Below, in pieces: positions 8,264 through 16,889 of a DNA stretch of 64,000 nt. The notes beneath the pieces were generated by a model, which worked only from the letters and a program-made list of their open reading frames with translations, ran no database searches and was not told the origin of the DNA. The first letter of the stretch is position 1. Every line of letters begins with the position of its first letter. Position numbers and translations under genes: made by a program. Source of the DNA: Actinomycetes bacterium (GTDB lineage Bacteria; Actinomycetota; Acidimicrobiia; Acidimicrobiales; Acidimicrobiaceae); the NCBI GenBank assembly GCA_021822605.1, contig JAKAQL010000003.1, forward strand, positions 29,609 through 93,608, given 5' to 3'.

Positions 8264-8875
8264 GTGGCTACGAATCAGCCGGTTCCGCATCGGAGACGTT
8301 CTGGTGAGGAGCGTTTCGAGAGGCGTCAGGCTAATCGAGGTAAATGGGTCAAGCGAGGAATGATCGCTTTTGGGGCGGTCCTGATTCTCTCGGTCCCGCT
8401 GGAGCTCCATCAGTTCGCGGAGTCGAATGCCCTCAATGCCAAGGAGGTTATCCTTCGGGCAGATGAACTGCAACTCGGCGGAGCACCGTTCATCGATTTT
8501 GGCCCAAGCGGCCGAACAGCCGTCGGCCAGTTTGGTACAGGTTCTTGGATCAAACCCGCTGCGCGTCGACTGTGCAACACTGTGGAGTCTTGGACCGGTG
8601 ACGTCGAACACATCAAAGTCGGATTTTTGGAGGCCAGCGAAGGGGCGACGGGAATAGTTGCAGCATCGTGCCAGACGACGAGTGGGTTCACCCGCCTGGT
8701 TATCGGCCGCTATTCTCCGCCAGGCGTGTTGGCCAAGGTCCTGTTGGCCGCGAATAAGAACGTGACAATGGCTACCGTGATTGCCACGCCCCGGACTCTT
8801 TACCTTCAGAATCCAGTGTACGGGGAGTCTGCTGGCCCACTGCGCCCGGCAAAAGTGGCGATCGCAACCCTCTAG
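8264..8875 (+). CDS. Hypothetical membrane-anchored exported protein
   Basis: 203 aa, no family recognised. A basic N-terminus (about 10-32, many Arg) precedes one hydrophobic segment (GMIAFGAVLILSVPLELHQF, about 32-51), so the remainder probably lies outside the membrane. It contains two Cys (about C104 and C137) that could pair. The start is GTG at 8264 with a weak purine-rich ribosome site; coding composition resembles the neighbouring genes. Isolated on the plus strand between minus-strand genes. Confidence 0.6.
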   Translation: MATNQPVPHRRRSGEERFERRQANRGKWVKRGMIAFGAVLILSVPLELHQFAESNALNAKEVILRADELQLGGAPFIDFGPSGRTAVGQFGTGSWIKPAARRLCNTVESWTGDVEHIKVGFLEASEGATGIVAASCQTTSGFTRLVIGRYSPPGVLAKVLLAANKNVTMATVIATPRTLYLQNPVYGESAGPLRPAKVAIATL

Positions 8876-9060
8876 GCACTGTGGTGGTGGAGGGAAGGCA
8901 CGCTTATGGTCGTCGGTTGTGCACAAACTAGGCCTGGGATCAGGGGCAGCGATGCACGACATAGATCGGGGTCGGCGTCGCGCGCCTTGTCGTGCAAGGG
9001 TTAGCACTCACAGGCTGATCTGGCGATCCGATCAGTGACCGCCGAACCAACGCAATGTAC

Positions 9061-9321
9061 CTAGGACGGATGAGGGAGAAGCATCTCAAGCTGGAGATGT
9101 CCCACTGGGCAGGTGAGCGTTCGTGTCACTCCTTCAATGACTTGAATGCCCTCCACCACCTGGCTGCCGATCTCGGGAAGCGTGTCGGCCTGCATGAGGG
9201 CGATGATATCGTATGGTCCGGTGACATCGTCAGCCCGTTCGACCAAAGGCAATGAACGTATGGCTGGCAGGACCTTGCCTACCGCTCCGATCTCTGTCTG
9301 GATTAAGACGTAGGCCTCCAC
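9061..9321 (-). CDS. Stand-alone Lrp/AsnC effector (RAM) domain protein
   Basis: 86 aa: an entire RAM/AsnC_trans_reg domain (MEAYVLIQTEIGAVGKVLPA ... GPYDIIALMQADTLPEIGS ... VEGVTRTLTC) without the DNA-binding helix-turn-helix. Such proteins form dimers and rings that bind amino acids and may modulate full-length Lrp-type regulators. The start is GTG at 9321, with AAGGAGAA directly upstream. The function of stand-alone members is poorly known. Confidence 0.85.
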   Translation of the reverse strand: MEAYVLIQTEIGAVGKVLPAIRSLPLVERADDVTGPYDIIALMQADTLPEIGSQVVEGIQVIEGVTRTLTCPVGHLQLEMLLPHPS

Positions 9322-9484
9322 ACTTCTCCTTGCCTGCTCTGATCCCTGGGACTAGACTACCGTAGTCGGAGGGCGATGCGAGGCGATCATGTCGAACTTG
9401 CACTCGTTCAGAGTTGGACGGGTGGTTCGATCATTGCGCTCAGTCGGCAGCGTCTCTGGCGGACGGCTGGCTTTCCCTCCAGCG

Positions 9485-9520
9485 GTGGATAGAGCAGCTG
9501 TGGATGGAGCAGCTGTGGAT
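9485..9520 (+). repeat. 15-bp tandem repeat with DnaA-box-like core
   Basis: GTGGATAGAGCAGCT (9485-9499), GTGGATGGAGCAGCT (9500-9514) and a partial third GTGGAT form a head-to-tail 15-bp repeat just upstream of the DUF5522 gene. Two copies read TGTGGAT, close to the reverse of a DnaA box (TGTGGATAA), but three such partial matches are not an origin. If translated in the downstream frame they would give a WIEQL-type pentapeptide repeat. Confidence 0.6.
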
Positions 9521-9536
9521 AGGAAGTTCGGCGGTG

Positions 9537-9812
9537 ATGGCTGGATTCGATGATGAGCGGGAGCAACGGATACGGTATCTTCCCTCGGAACGCCGTTTTG
9601 ATTACGATCATCCGTTGGCACTTCTCAGGCTGAAGCTGCATCGTGATGCTTGCGACGCGGGCCTCGATTCGTATCCTGATCCAGAGACCGGCGATACGGT
9701 GCTCTGCTCGAGCACTCTGCTGGCCCAGGGTATTTGCTGTAATCTTGGTTGTCGACACTGCCCGTATGTAGGGGGGCGGAGACCGTTGATCCCTGGAATT
9801 CTGGCTGAGTGA
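9537..9812 (+). CDS. DUF5522-family small Cys-rich protein
   Basis: 91 aa from the chosen ATG. The second half is the family core: HPLALLRLKLHRDACDAG, then YPDPETGDTVLCSSTLLAQG and the Cys cluster CCNLGCRHCPY, which suggests metal or cluster binding. The frame stays open upstream to 9414, but that extension encodes low-complexity repeat sequence and is judged non-coding. The stop overlaps the GTG of the next gene (GTGA), so translation is probably coupled to the lipoate-ligase-like gene. Function unknown; the pairing is the main clue. Confidence 0.7.
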   Translation: MAGFDDEREQRIRYLPSERRFDYDHPLALLRLKLHRDACDAGLDSYPDPETGDTVLCSSTLLAQGICCNLGCRHCPYVGGRRPLIPGILAE

Positions 9813-10489
9813 GCCCCGACCATCCTGGCCAATGGCGCGTAGAGTCGGTCTCCTGGAGCGCCGCGGGTCTCCATGACTCCTGGCCCGTCCTAGGCCCCAG
9901 ACAGCGCCTTTGCCGGATTGGCGAACCTACGGACCGGGCGTTGGTACTTGGATCATCCACCGTCGGCGACGCCTTCGACCTCGAACGGGCTCGACATGAG
10001 GGTCTGGCTGTTGTGCGGCGTGGGAGCGGTGGTGGAGCAGTGCTCGTCGAACCGGGGTCTCAAATCTGGCTCATGCTGTATCTAGGTCTCGATGACCCAC
10101 TTGTGCCCTGGGACCTTGGTACCTCTTTTCTTTGGCTGGGTGCCGCGGTGGCAAACGTTCTCCGCGGTCTTGGACTCCCAGCGCAGGTTGTTGAGGATCG
10201 CCAACCGCGCACTGAGCTTGGCCGGCTGATCTGTTTTGGTGATCTCGGCTTTGGTGAGGTCACGATCGAGGGCGCCAAGGTGCTCGGATTGGCACAGAGA
10301 CGCTCACGCGGTCAAGCATGTTTTCAAGTCTCATTGCTGTGGAGAGAGAATCAGAGCTCGCTGCGTGGTCTGCTTGCGGATGACCAGTTTGTGAATCAAC
10401 CACTTCGAGTGGCTGGGGTAGCACCCCTTGTCAAGGTTTCGCGGCAAAATCTCCAAGATCGGATCGTGCAAGCTATCACCGCGCTGTAG
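9809..10489 (+). CDS. Lipoate-protein ligase A family protein
   Basis: 226 aa of the biotin/lipoate ligase (BPL_LplA_LipB) fold. The family core RRGSGGGAVL is at 70-79, corresponding to RRxSGGGAV of LplA, and the substrate-activating lysine lies in EGAKVLGLAQRR (K157). Members transfer lipoyl or octanoyl groups to the E2/H proteins of oxo-acid dehydrogenases; whether this one uses free lipoate, octanoyl-ACP or another acid is not visible. Several positions differ from classical LplA, and there is no C-terminal accessory domain. Coupled by a 4-bp overlap to the upstream DUF5522 gene. It ends about 75 bp before the mraZ operator. Confidence 0.8.
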   Translation: MSPDHPGQWRVESVSWSAAGLHDSWPVLGPRQRLCRIGEPTDRALVLGSSTVGDAFDLERARHEGLAVVRRGSGGGAVLVEPGSQIWLMLYLGLDDPLVPWDLGTSFLWLGAAVANVLRGLGLPAQVVEDRQPRTELGRLICFGDLGFGEVTIEGAKVLGLAQRRSRGQACFQVSLLWRENQSSLRGLLADDQFVNQPLRVAGVAPLVKVSRQNLQDRIVQAITAL

Positions 10490-10563
10490 TCGTACATCAG
10501 TACGTATAAAACCTGCTTTGGCCAAAAAATAGTCATGTTTCGCTACTTTCATGCCGAAATTTC

Positions 10564-10597
10564 GTGGGTCAGTGGGGAATTGTGGGGTAAAGTGGGG
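10564..10597 (+). promoter_or_regulatory. MraZ-binding repeats (autoregulatory operator of the dcw cluster)
   Basis: Three GTGGGG boxes at 10572, 10582 and 10592 have an exact 10-bp spacing, preceded by GTGGGT at 10564. MraZ is known to bind TGGGN direct repeats about one helical turn apart upstream of its own gene. The last box ends eight bases before the first possible start codon, so binding would block transcription start or early elongation. Confidence 0.85.
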
Positions 10598-10608
10598 CCC
10601 ATTGGTTG

Positions 10609-11061
10609 ATGGTGGAGAGGACAGTCGGTTCGGTGTGGCAGACAGGTGAGGTAAAGGCGAAGTTTTTCGGTGGCTACACCCACTCCCTTGATCTCAAGGG
10701 TCGCTTGACACTGCCCGCACGTTTTCGCACCAGCTTCTCCGACAGATGCTATGCAACGCCGTCGCAGTACGGCGATGCCTGCATCGTCATATGGACGGTG
10801 GAGGACTTCGAAACCTTTGTGAACGCAGTGCCGGCACAGAGTTGGGATGAATCGCTAGAGCGTCGGCGACTACGCGACTGGGGTCGTCAAGCCTTCGATA
10901 TTGAGATCGATCGTCTCGGCCGCATCGGTCTGCCCCAACCGCTGCGCACTCTTGTTGGTTTGGATCACGATGTCCTGGTAAATGGAGCATTTGGAACGAT
11001 AGAGCTCTGGGATCCGCTGCAATGGAGTCAGTATCAAGAGAGTGATCTTCGTGCCGAGTGA
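10609..11061 (+). CDS. mraZ: Transcriptional regulator MraZ
   Basis: 150 aa with two AbrB/SpoVT-like MraZ domains: FFGGYTHSLDLKGRLTLPARF (in two runs, about 20-40) and FDIEIDRLGRIGLPQPLR (about 95-112), each with the DxxGRxxLP signature. It represses the division/cell-wall cluster, including itself, through the GTGGGG repeats immediately upstream. ATG 10609 is used; TTG 10606, GTG 10612 and GTG 10633 are in-frame alternatives, the last giving an N-terminus closer to the usual family length. The end overlaps rsmH by 20 bp. Confidence 0.95.
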   Translation: MVERTVGSVWQTGEVKAKFFGGYTHSLDLKGRLTLPARFRTSFSDRCYATPSQYGDACIVIWTVEDFETFVNAVPAQSWDESLERRRLRDWGRQAFDIEIDRLGRIGLPQPLRTLVGLDHDVLVNGAFGTIELWDPLQWSQYQESDLRAE

Positions 11062-12127
11062 CCGCAAGGTGGAGGAGCCGACGGCAGTTACCCGCCAGGA
11101 GTCGATCAACCCGCCCAACGACCCAATCGGGGGGCGGCCCAGGGTGCGATACGCGCATGCCCCGGTACTGGCCGCACAGGTGGTGGATGGCTTTCGGGAG
11201 CATCAGAGCGCCTCAGTGATTATCGTGGATGCCACCATTGGACTCGGAGGCCATGCCCAGCGGATTCTGGATGATCTCGAGTGGTCCCATGTCGTCGGTG
11301 TCGATCGCGATCGGCAAGCCCTTGCGTCGTCGCGTGAACGACTGGCTCCCTATGGTGATCGGGTCCGGCTGCTCCACGGCAGGTTTGGTGACGTAATGGC
11401 TGTGACGGCACCTCTTGCTCGTGTCGCCGGTGTCTTGGCTGATCTCGGCGTCTCCTCACTGCAACTCGATGATCCAGGTCGTGGTTTCTCCTTTCGTTTT
11501 GATGCACCACTCGACATGCGGATGGACCAGGACGGTGGATCGGAGACGGTGGCGGAGTACTTGCTATCAGCGACACCACAGGATCTTGTCGCTGTCTTTC
11601 GGGAGAATGGCGTTGGGTCCCTTGCGAGTCGATATGCCAGTGCCATCAAGAGCCAACCCCCTGCGACCACCGGTCAGCTGGCTGAGGTGATTGCGGCTGC
11701 AACGCCTGCACGACTGCGGGGTGGTCGTCTGCATCCAGCCACCAAAGTCTTTCAGGCGTTACGTATCAGGGTGAACCAGGAACAAGAGGAGCTACTTAAC
11801 TTTTTGCCACTCGCATTTGGTCTCCTCGATCGTGGGGGAGTGATGCAGGTCATCAGCTATCACTCAGGTGAAGACAGGATCGTCAAGCGTTTCATGCATC
11901 TGGTCGAGACTGGGGGGTGCGTTTGCCCACCTCGCCTCGGGTGCAACTGCGGTGCTCAGGCGGTCGGCTCCCGTATGATGCGCCATGCGCTCATACCGTC
12001 CGAGGAGGAACAAAAGGTGAATCCACGCTCTCGGAGTGCACGTCTGCGAATGCTGCGGCGTACTGCCGATGACATCTCCGAGGTGGTACAACGATATTGG
12101 GAGCAGGTCCCCTCATGGCACGTGTAG
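11042..12127 (+). CDS. rsmH: 16S rRNA (cytosine-1402 N4) methyltransferase
   Basis: 361 aa. The family signatures HAPVL (39-43), the SAM loop DATIGLGGH (63-71), DLGVSSLQLDDPGRGFSFR and QALRIRVNQE are all present. The C-terminal insert has a CVCPPRLGCNC cluster. RsmH methylates C1402 in the ribosomal P site. The N-terminal ~35 residues before YAHAPVL are longer than usual, so translation may begin at a later GTG (11051 or 11069) rather than the GTG at 11042. Lies in the normal dcw position between mraZ and ftsL. Confidence 0.95.
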   Translation: MIFVPSDRKVEEPTAVTRQESINPPNDPIGGRPRVRYAHAPVLAAQVVDGFREHQSASVIIVDATIGLGGHAQRILDDLEWSHVVGVDRDRQALASSRERLAPYGDRVRLLHGRFGDVMAVTAPLARVAGVLADLGVSSLQLDDPGRGFSFRFDAPLDMRMDQDGGSETVAEYLLSATPQDLVAVFRENGVGSLASRYASAIKSQPPATTGQLAEVIAAATPARLRGGRLHPATKVFQALRIRVNQEQEELLNFLPLAFGLLDRGGVMQVISYHSGEDRIVKRFMHLVETGGCVCPPRLGCNCGAQAVGSRMMRHALIPSEEEQKVNPRSRSARLRMLRRTADDISEVVQRYWEQVPSWHV

Positions 12128-12564
12128 TCACGCTCCCACAAATTGCTCCGCGAGAGCATCCACATCGACAACAGCCCGAGCTCGTACTGGTCAAGCCTGT
12201 TCGAAGGGCTGCCAGGACCCATAAAGTACGTAGGGTCGTCATCTACCTCATGGTCATTGTACTGATGGGGATGGTGGTCCTCGCAAGGATCGCTATTGAA
12301 TTGGAGGAGTCGGCGGTTGGTCAACTGCAAACGGAGATTACCCAGGCCGAGCACACCCAGAGTGACCTAAAGCTTGAGGTGGCCGAGCTCTCCTCACCTC
12401 AGCGAATCGTGAGCTATGCGAGCGCACATCTTCACCTGACGCTACCAGGGTCGGTCGATGTCGTTCCTGGCGCGGGCACCAAGAACGCAATCCCTCTGCC
12501 CCAATCGGTGGCCACGAGTCCAACGCTTCCACTCCCGGCTGGTGAGGTAGTCGGTGGCAACTAG
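12115..12564 (+). CDS. ftsL: FtsL-like cell-division protein
   Basis: 149 aa: a basic cytoplasmic N-terminus (1-40), one membrane segment (about 41-61) and a short coiled-coil (about 62-95), then a Pro-rich tail. Sequence identity to FtsL is always low; the assignment rests on topology and on its place between rsmH and ftsI. FtsL joins FtsB and FtsQ to activate FtsWI. ATG 12115 lies within the rsmH end (13-bp overlap) after GGGAGCAGG; the frame also opens at 12097. Confidence 0.8.
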   Translation: MARVVTLPQIAPREHPHRQQPELVLVKPVRRAARTHKVRRVVIYLMVIVLMGMVVLARIAIELEESAVGQLQTEITQAEHTQSDLKLEVAELSSPQRIVSYASAHLHLTLPGSVDVVPGAGTKNAIPLPQSVATSPTLPLPAGEVVGGN

Positions 12565-14350
12565 AAAACGTACCCGGCGTGCTCGCCTGACGTTGCTGCT
12601 CTGCGGCATTATGACGACAGCGCTGGTCGTTCAGCTGTTGCGCGTGACGTTGCTGGCGTCCTCGAGCTACACGAACCTCGCGGTACAAGAGGCAGAGACG
12701 ACCGTAACGCTCCCAGGCCTGCGCGGATCGATTGTGGCCAGAAATGGTGAGGTGTTGGCGATGTCAGAGTTGCGCGACACTATCATTGCCGACCCGTTGC
12801 TGATTAAGGATCCTGCTCCTGAAGCCGCGACGCTGGCCAAACTGCTGGCATTGCCAGCGACCCAGGTTGAGAGTGCGCTGACCGTCAAGGGGGGTTACTC
12901 CGTCGTCGCCCAACTGGTGCACCAGTCGGTTGGCTCGAGAATTGAGTCGATGGCGCTCGATGGGGAGCTGCCGGGCATCAATGTGACGCCTGGGCAGGCT
13001 CGCTACTATCCAGCTGGTTCCATGGCCGAACCGGTAATTGGGCGGGTCGGGGCCGATGATAATGGACTTTTTGGGCTCGAGTACCAGTATCAAAACCAGC
13101 TCGCTGGTAAGAATGGCTACGAGGTGGAGCGGACTGCTGCCGGAAGCCTTCCATTACCCGACGCGGTCGTCAAACGAGTGGCGCCTGTGCAGGGCAAGAG
13201 CCTGGAGTTGACGATCGATCCAGACCTGCAGGAGTATGCGGAACAGGCGGTCGCGGGTGAGATTGAGAAGACAAATGCCATCGGTGGGACCGCTGTTGTT
13301 ATGGATGTGGCCACTGGGCAGATCTTGGCAATGGTCTCGTTGACGGCGCCACCGCTTCCTGGCGCTCACCCGTTGGCCAACGGTGCCCAACCGGTTGATG
13401 TCACTCGAGCACTCCCAACACAGAGCTGGATCAATCAGGCGGTGGCGTATGCCTACGAACCTGGGTCAGTCGCCAAGATCGCCACCTTCACCGCTGCTCT
13501 CCAGGACCACCTGATCACGCCTACCTCTACAGAAGTGGTACCTGGTCAGCTCGACATCGATGGTTCAATCTTCCACGATGCCGAACCTCACCCAACCGAG
13601 GTCCTCTCGATGCGTCAGATTTTGGCACAGAGTTCCAATATCGGGACCATTGAGATCGCTCGACGTCTTGGTCCGGCCCGCTTGCTCGCCTCCTTCGAGC
13701 GCTTTGGTTGGGGAGAGCCCACTGGGCTGGCGTTTCCAGGGGAGACACAGGGATACCTGAAGCCGGTGAGCCAGTGGTCACCGACTGCGATTGGTTCGAC
13801 CCCCATCGGACAGGATCAACTGGTGACCCCACTTCAAGTTCTCGACTCCTATAACGCCATCGCTAACGGTGGGGTGATGGTCACGCCGAAATTGGTGCTT
13901 GGCACTGTGAGCGCCGACGGTCATGTCGTCCCTCTGCAGTCACCTGCGCCGCGTCGAATCGTTCCAAAGACGGTTGACGAGGAGATGATCCAGCTGCTGT
14001 CAGGCGTGACGGGTGCCAACGCTACCGCACCTGATGCCAGCATTCCTGGGTACCTGGTCGCTGGTAAGACGGGAACCTCTCAGAAGCCGTTACACACTCA
14101 GGCGGGTTACCAGATGGGCGCCTACTGGGGTACCTTCGTTGGGATGGTACCGGCCCAGCATCCTGTCTTGAGCGCCATAGTGATGCTCGATCAACCCGTT
14201 CCAATCTATGGTGGCATGACAGCGGCTCCAGTGTTTTCTCAGATCATGCGCTACGCGCTCGCCCGCTACGGGGTGAGTCCGACGGGCGCAGTCGAGTCCA
14301 CACTCTTGCCAGCGATAGCAGGGTCTTCTGCCTCAAGGTCGCGTGAGTGA
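12554..14350 (+). CDS. ftsI: Septal peptidoglycan transpeptidase (penicillin-binding protein, FtsI type)
   Basis: 598 aa class-B PBP. A membrane anchor (about 12-33) leads to the pedestal/dimerisation domain (GLRGSIVARNGEVLA at 55-69) and the transpeptidase domain with all three active-site motifs: S305-VAK, S360-S-N362 and K505-TG. No C-terminal PASTA repeats. It cross-links septal wall in complex with FtsW, encoded four genes downstream. The start is GTG 12554, overlapping the end of ftsL by 11 bp. Confidence 0.95.
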   Translation: MATRKRTRRARLTLLLCGIMTTALVVQLLRVTLLASSSYTNLAVQEAETTVTLPGLRGSIVARNGEVLAMSELRDTIIADPLLIKDPAPEAATLAKLLALPATQVESALTVKGGYSVVAQLVHQSVGSRIESMALDGELPGINVTPGQARYYPAGSMAEPVIGRVGADDNGLFGLEYQYQNQLAGKNGYEVERTAAGSLPLPDAVVKRVAPVQGKSLELTIDPDLQEYAEQAVAGEIEKTNAIGGTAVVMDVATGQILAMVSLTAPPLPGAHPLANGAQPVDVTRALPTQSWINQAVAYAYEPGSVAKIATFTAALQDHLITPTSTEVVPGQLDIDGSIFHDAEPHPTEVLSMRQILAQSSNIGTIEIARRLGPARLLASFERFGWGEPTGLAFPGETQGYLKPVSQWSPTAIGSTPIGQDQLVTPLQVLDSYNAIANGGVMVTPKLVLGTVSADGHVVPLQSPAPRRIVPKTVDEEMIQLLSGVTGANATAPDASIPGYLVAGKTGTSQKPLHTQAGYQMGAYWGTFVGMVPAQHPVLSAIVMLDQPVPIYGGMTAAPVFSQIMRYALARYGVSPTGAVESTLLPAIAGSSASRSRE

Positions 14351-15855
14351 CTATCGGGAGCACTCGGTGCCTGTACCATAGTTATGTTCATGGTCCAGGT
14401 TGGGGTGGAGGAGTGGGTGAGACGAGGCATGCCGCAGTGATGTTGGGCGAGTTGGCTCGTCGGCTTGATGCACAGCTGATAGGGTGTGGCGACGAGAGCA
14501 TAACGGCGACTGGTATCGCCATGGATCACCGCCTCCTGAGTGTCGGAGATATCTTTGCTGTGGTGCCTGGTGCGCATGTTGACTCGCGGATCTTTGTGGG
14601 CCAGGCCGAGAGCAACGGAGCGTTGGCGCTGCTGGTGGCCACGCCAGTGCTGGAGACTGCATTACCACAGATTGTCGTCGAGAGCTCTCGTATTCGAGAT
14701 CGCGTTGCCCTGGCGAGTCAGCTTGTCTATGGCGAACCATCGAAACACCTGAAGGTCATTGGCGTGACCGGTACCAATGGGAAGACAACTACGGTCTCAT
14801 TGATCTCCGAGATGCTAGGTCTCCTCGGTTGCGGGGTTGGAACCATGGGCACGCTCTGGGGGCGTCTTACGACGCCGGAGGCTCCTGAGGTCGCTCGCCG
14901 ACTTGCTCATTTTGTCGCAGAGGGCAGGAGTTATGCGGCCATGGAGATCTCCTCGATCGCGCTTTCTATGGATCGAGTCCGCTATCTCAACGTCGAGGTA
15001 GCGATGTTCACCAATTTGAGTCAAGACCATCTCGACTTTCATTCATCGATGGAGGAGTACTTCGAGGCGAAGGCTTCACTCTTTCACCCGCGTTATGCCA
15101 AGCTCGGGGTGGTCAATGCCGATGATACGTGGGGGCAGCGTTTGCTTGAAGTGGCAGAGGTCCCGGTCGTTGGTGTCTCAGATGCCGAGTTGAGTCAGGT
15201 GACTCTCGGACCCTACGGCCTGAGTTTCGATCTGCGCGGCCATCGCTTTGCTGCGCCATTGATCGGCCACCACAATCTGGTGAACCTTCACATGGCTCTG
15301 ATCGCCCTTGAAACCCTGGGTTTCGACCTTCATGACCTGGTTGAAGTGGCGCGCGAGGTGCAAGCGCCACGCGGCCGACTCGAGCGGGTGCCGAGTCGCC
15401 ATGGTTCGATCTTCATCGACTACGCTCACTCTCCAGGGGCGCTTGAGCAGGTGCTGACCGCGGCGAGATTGTCCCTTGGCCGCACTGGCAAGCTCATGGT
15501 GGTGTTTGGCGCTGGCGGAGAGCGAGACCATGGCAAGCGACCGCTGATGGGCGCTACCGCGGAGCGGCTCGCTGACGTTGTCATTATTACCAGTGACAAC
15601 CCTCGGTCGGAGGATCCACAGGCGATTGCTGATGACATCGCGGCGGGGTGTACCAACGTGGCGAAGCCACGAATCATCCTCGATCGCCGTCTGGCCATTC
15701 GTACCGCCGTCGATGAGCTCTGTGACGAAGACGTCTTAGTGGTCGCCGGCAAAGGACACGAACGGAGCCAGCGTATTGGTTCGGCGAGTTATGATTTTGA
15801 CGACTACGACGAGGCGTTGCGGGCAGTGCTTGAACTCGGGGACGGCGAAGGTTGA
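14347..15855 (+). CDS. murE: UDP-MurNAc-tripeptide synthetase (meso-diaminopimelate-adding type)
   Basis: 502 aa Mur ligase. The ATP loop TGTNGKTTT starts at 141, the carbamylated lysine is K242 (AKASLF), and the specificity motif DNPR (417-420) is the one found in enzymes adding meso-diaminopimelate rather than lysine. GTG 14347 overlaps the ftsI stop (GTGA); because the first ~30 residues look unlike the family, a later start (GTG 14413 or the Met of MLGELARRL) is possible. The usual next gene, murF, is missing; mraY follows directly. Confidence 0.95.
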   Translation: MTIGSTRCLYHSYVHGPGWGGGVGETRHAAVMLGELARRLDAQLIGCGDESITATGIAMDHRLLSVGDIFAVVPGAHVDSRIFVGQAESNGALALLVATPVLETALPQIVVESSRIRDRVALASQLVYGEPSKHLKVIGVTGTNGKTTTVSLISEMLGLLGCGVGTMGTLWGRLTTPEAPEVARRLAHFVAEGRSYAAMEISSIALSMDRVRYLNVEVAMFTNLSQDHLDFHSSMEEYFEAKASLFHPRYAKLGVVNADDTWGQRLLEVAEVPVVGVSDAELSQVTLGPYGLSFDLRGHRFAAPLIGHHNLVNLHMALIALETLGFDLHDLVEVAREVQAPRGRLERVPSRHGSIFIDYAHSPGALEQVLTAARLSLGRTGKLMVVFGAGGERDHGKRPLMGATAERLADVVIITSDNPRSEDPQAIADDIAAGCTNVAKPRIILDRRLAIRTAVDELCDEDVLVVAGKGHERSQRIGSASYDFDDYDEALRAVLELGDGEG

Positions 15856-16889
15856 TCGCGATCCTCACCGGCAGTGGACTTGCCCTTATCATCGCTGTGT
15901 TCATCACTCCAATCTTGATCGATCGACAACGTTCACACGGCGTCGGTCAACAGATACGAGAGGATGGGCCGAGTCGCCATCTGGTCAAGGCAGGGACTCC
16001 CACCATGGGTGGCATCGCCATCCTGATCGCCATCGTACTCAGCTATCTGCTCGTCCATTTCCACCTTGGGGTGAGCTTCTCGCGCTCTGGAATTCTTGTC
16101 GTTGGAGTGACCATCCTCTCCGGTATCATTGGATTGATCGACGATCTTCTCAAGGTGCGTAACCGTCGCAGCCTTGGACTGACCAAGACGGCCAAGTTTG
16201 GAAGCCAAGTCCTGGTGGCCACCGCCTTTGCGATTTTGGCCCATTCATGGGCTCATGTCCCAACGGCGATCTCGTTTGTCCGACTTGGGAGTCTCAGCAT
16301 TGGCCTCGGTACCGTAGGCTGGTGCATCTTCGCCGTCTTCGTGGTTGTGGGCACGTCCAATGCGGTCAACCTAACCGATGGCCTCGATGGTCTAGCCTCA
16401 GGGGCGGGTATCTTTGCTTTTGCGGCGCTCGCATTGATCTCCTACTGGATGTTTCGCCACGTCGCTGCCTATGGGGTTCATGACGCGCTCGACTTGGCGG
16501 TGCTCGCCATGTGCTTTGTTGGGGCAATCCTCGGGTTTCTTTGGTGGAATGCTCCGCCGGCGAAGATCTTCATGGGCGACGTCGGTTCGCTCGCGATCGG
16601 CAGTGGACTTGGTGCTTTCGCGCTCGTCTTACGGCTTGATCTGCTGCTGTTGCTCCTCGGGGGCTTGTTCGTCGTTGAGACCCTCAGTGTCATTGCTCAG
16701 GTCTTTTCTTTTCGCGTCTTTCATCGGCGGATCTTGAAGATGGCACCTATCCATCACCATTTTGAACTCTATGGCTGGCCAGAGACGACGGTCCTCATCC
16801 GGCTTTGGATTTTCGCGGGGGTCGTCACTGCGATCGCTGTGGGGGCCTTCTACGCTGATTTTCTCTCGCTCGGGAGTTTCGGACGATGA
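15852..16889 (+). CDS. mraY: Phospho-N-acetylmuramoyl-pentapeptide transferase
   Basis: 345 aa, about ten membrane helices. The MraY signatures are clear: GTPTMGGI, the aspartate-rich DDLLKVRNRRSLGL, NAVNLTDGLDGLA, FMGDVGSLAIG and the MAPIHHHFELYGWPE segment. It makes lipid I from UDP-MurNAc-pentapeptide and undecaprenyl phosphate. The start is TTG, overlapping the murE stop as TTGA, so expression probably depends on coupling. Directly after murE without murF. Confidence 0.95.
   Translation: MIAILTGSGLALIIAVFITPILIDRQRSHGVGQQIREDGPSRHLVKAGTPTMGGIAILIAIVLSYLLVHFHLGVSFSRSGILVVGVTILSGIIGLIDDLLKVRNRRSLGLTKTAKFGSQVLVATAFAILAHSWAHVPTAISFVRLGSLSIGLGTVGWCIFAVFVVVGTSNAVNLTDGLDGLASGAGIFAFAALALISYWMFRHVAAYGVHDALDLAVLAMCFVGAILGFLWWNAPPAKIFMGDVGSLAIGSGLGAFALVLRLDLLLLLLGGLFVVETLSVIAQVFSFRVFHRRILKMAPIHHHFELYGWPETTVLIRLWIFAGVVTAIAVGAFYADFLSLGSFGR

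Noticed and set aside
9485..9522. DnaA boxes / replication origin
   Set aside because: Only partial TGTGGAT matches within a short tandem repeat; no AT-rich unwinding region, dnaA or dnaN nearby.
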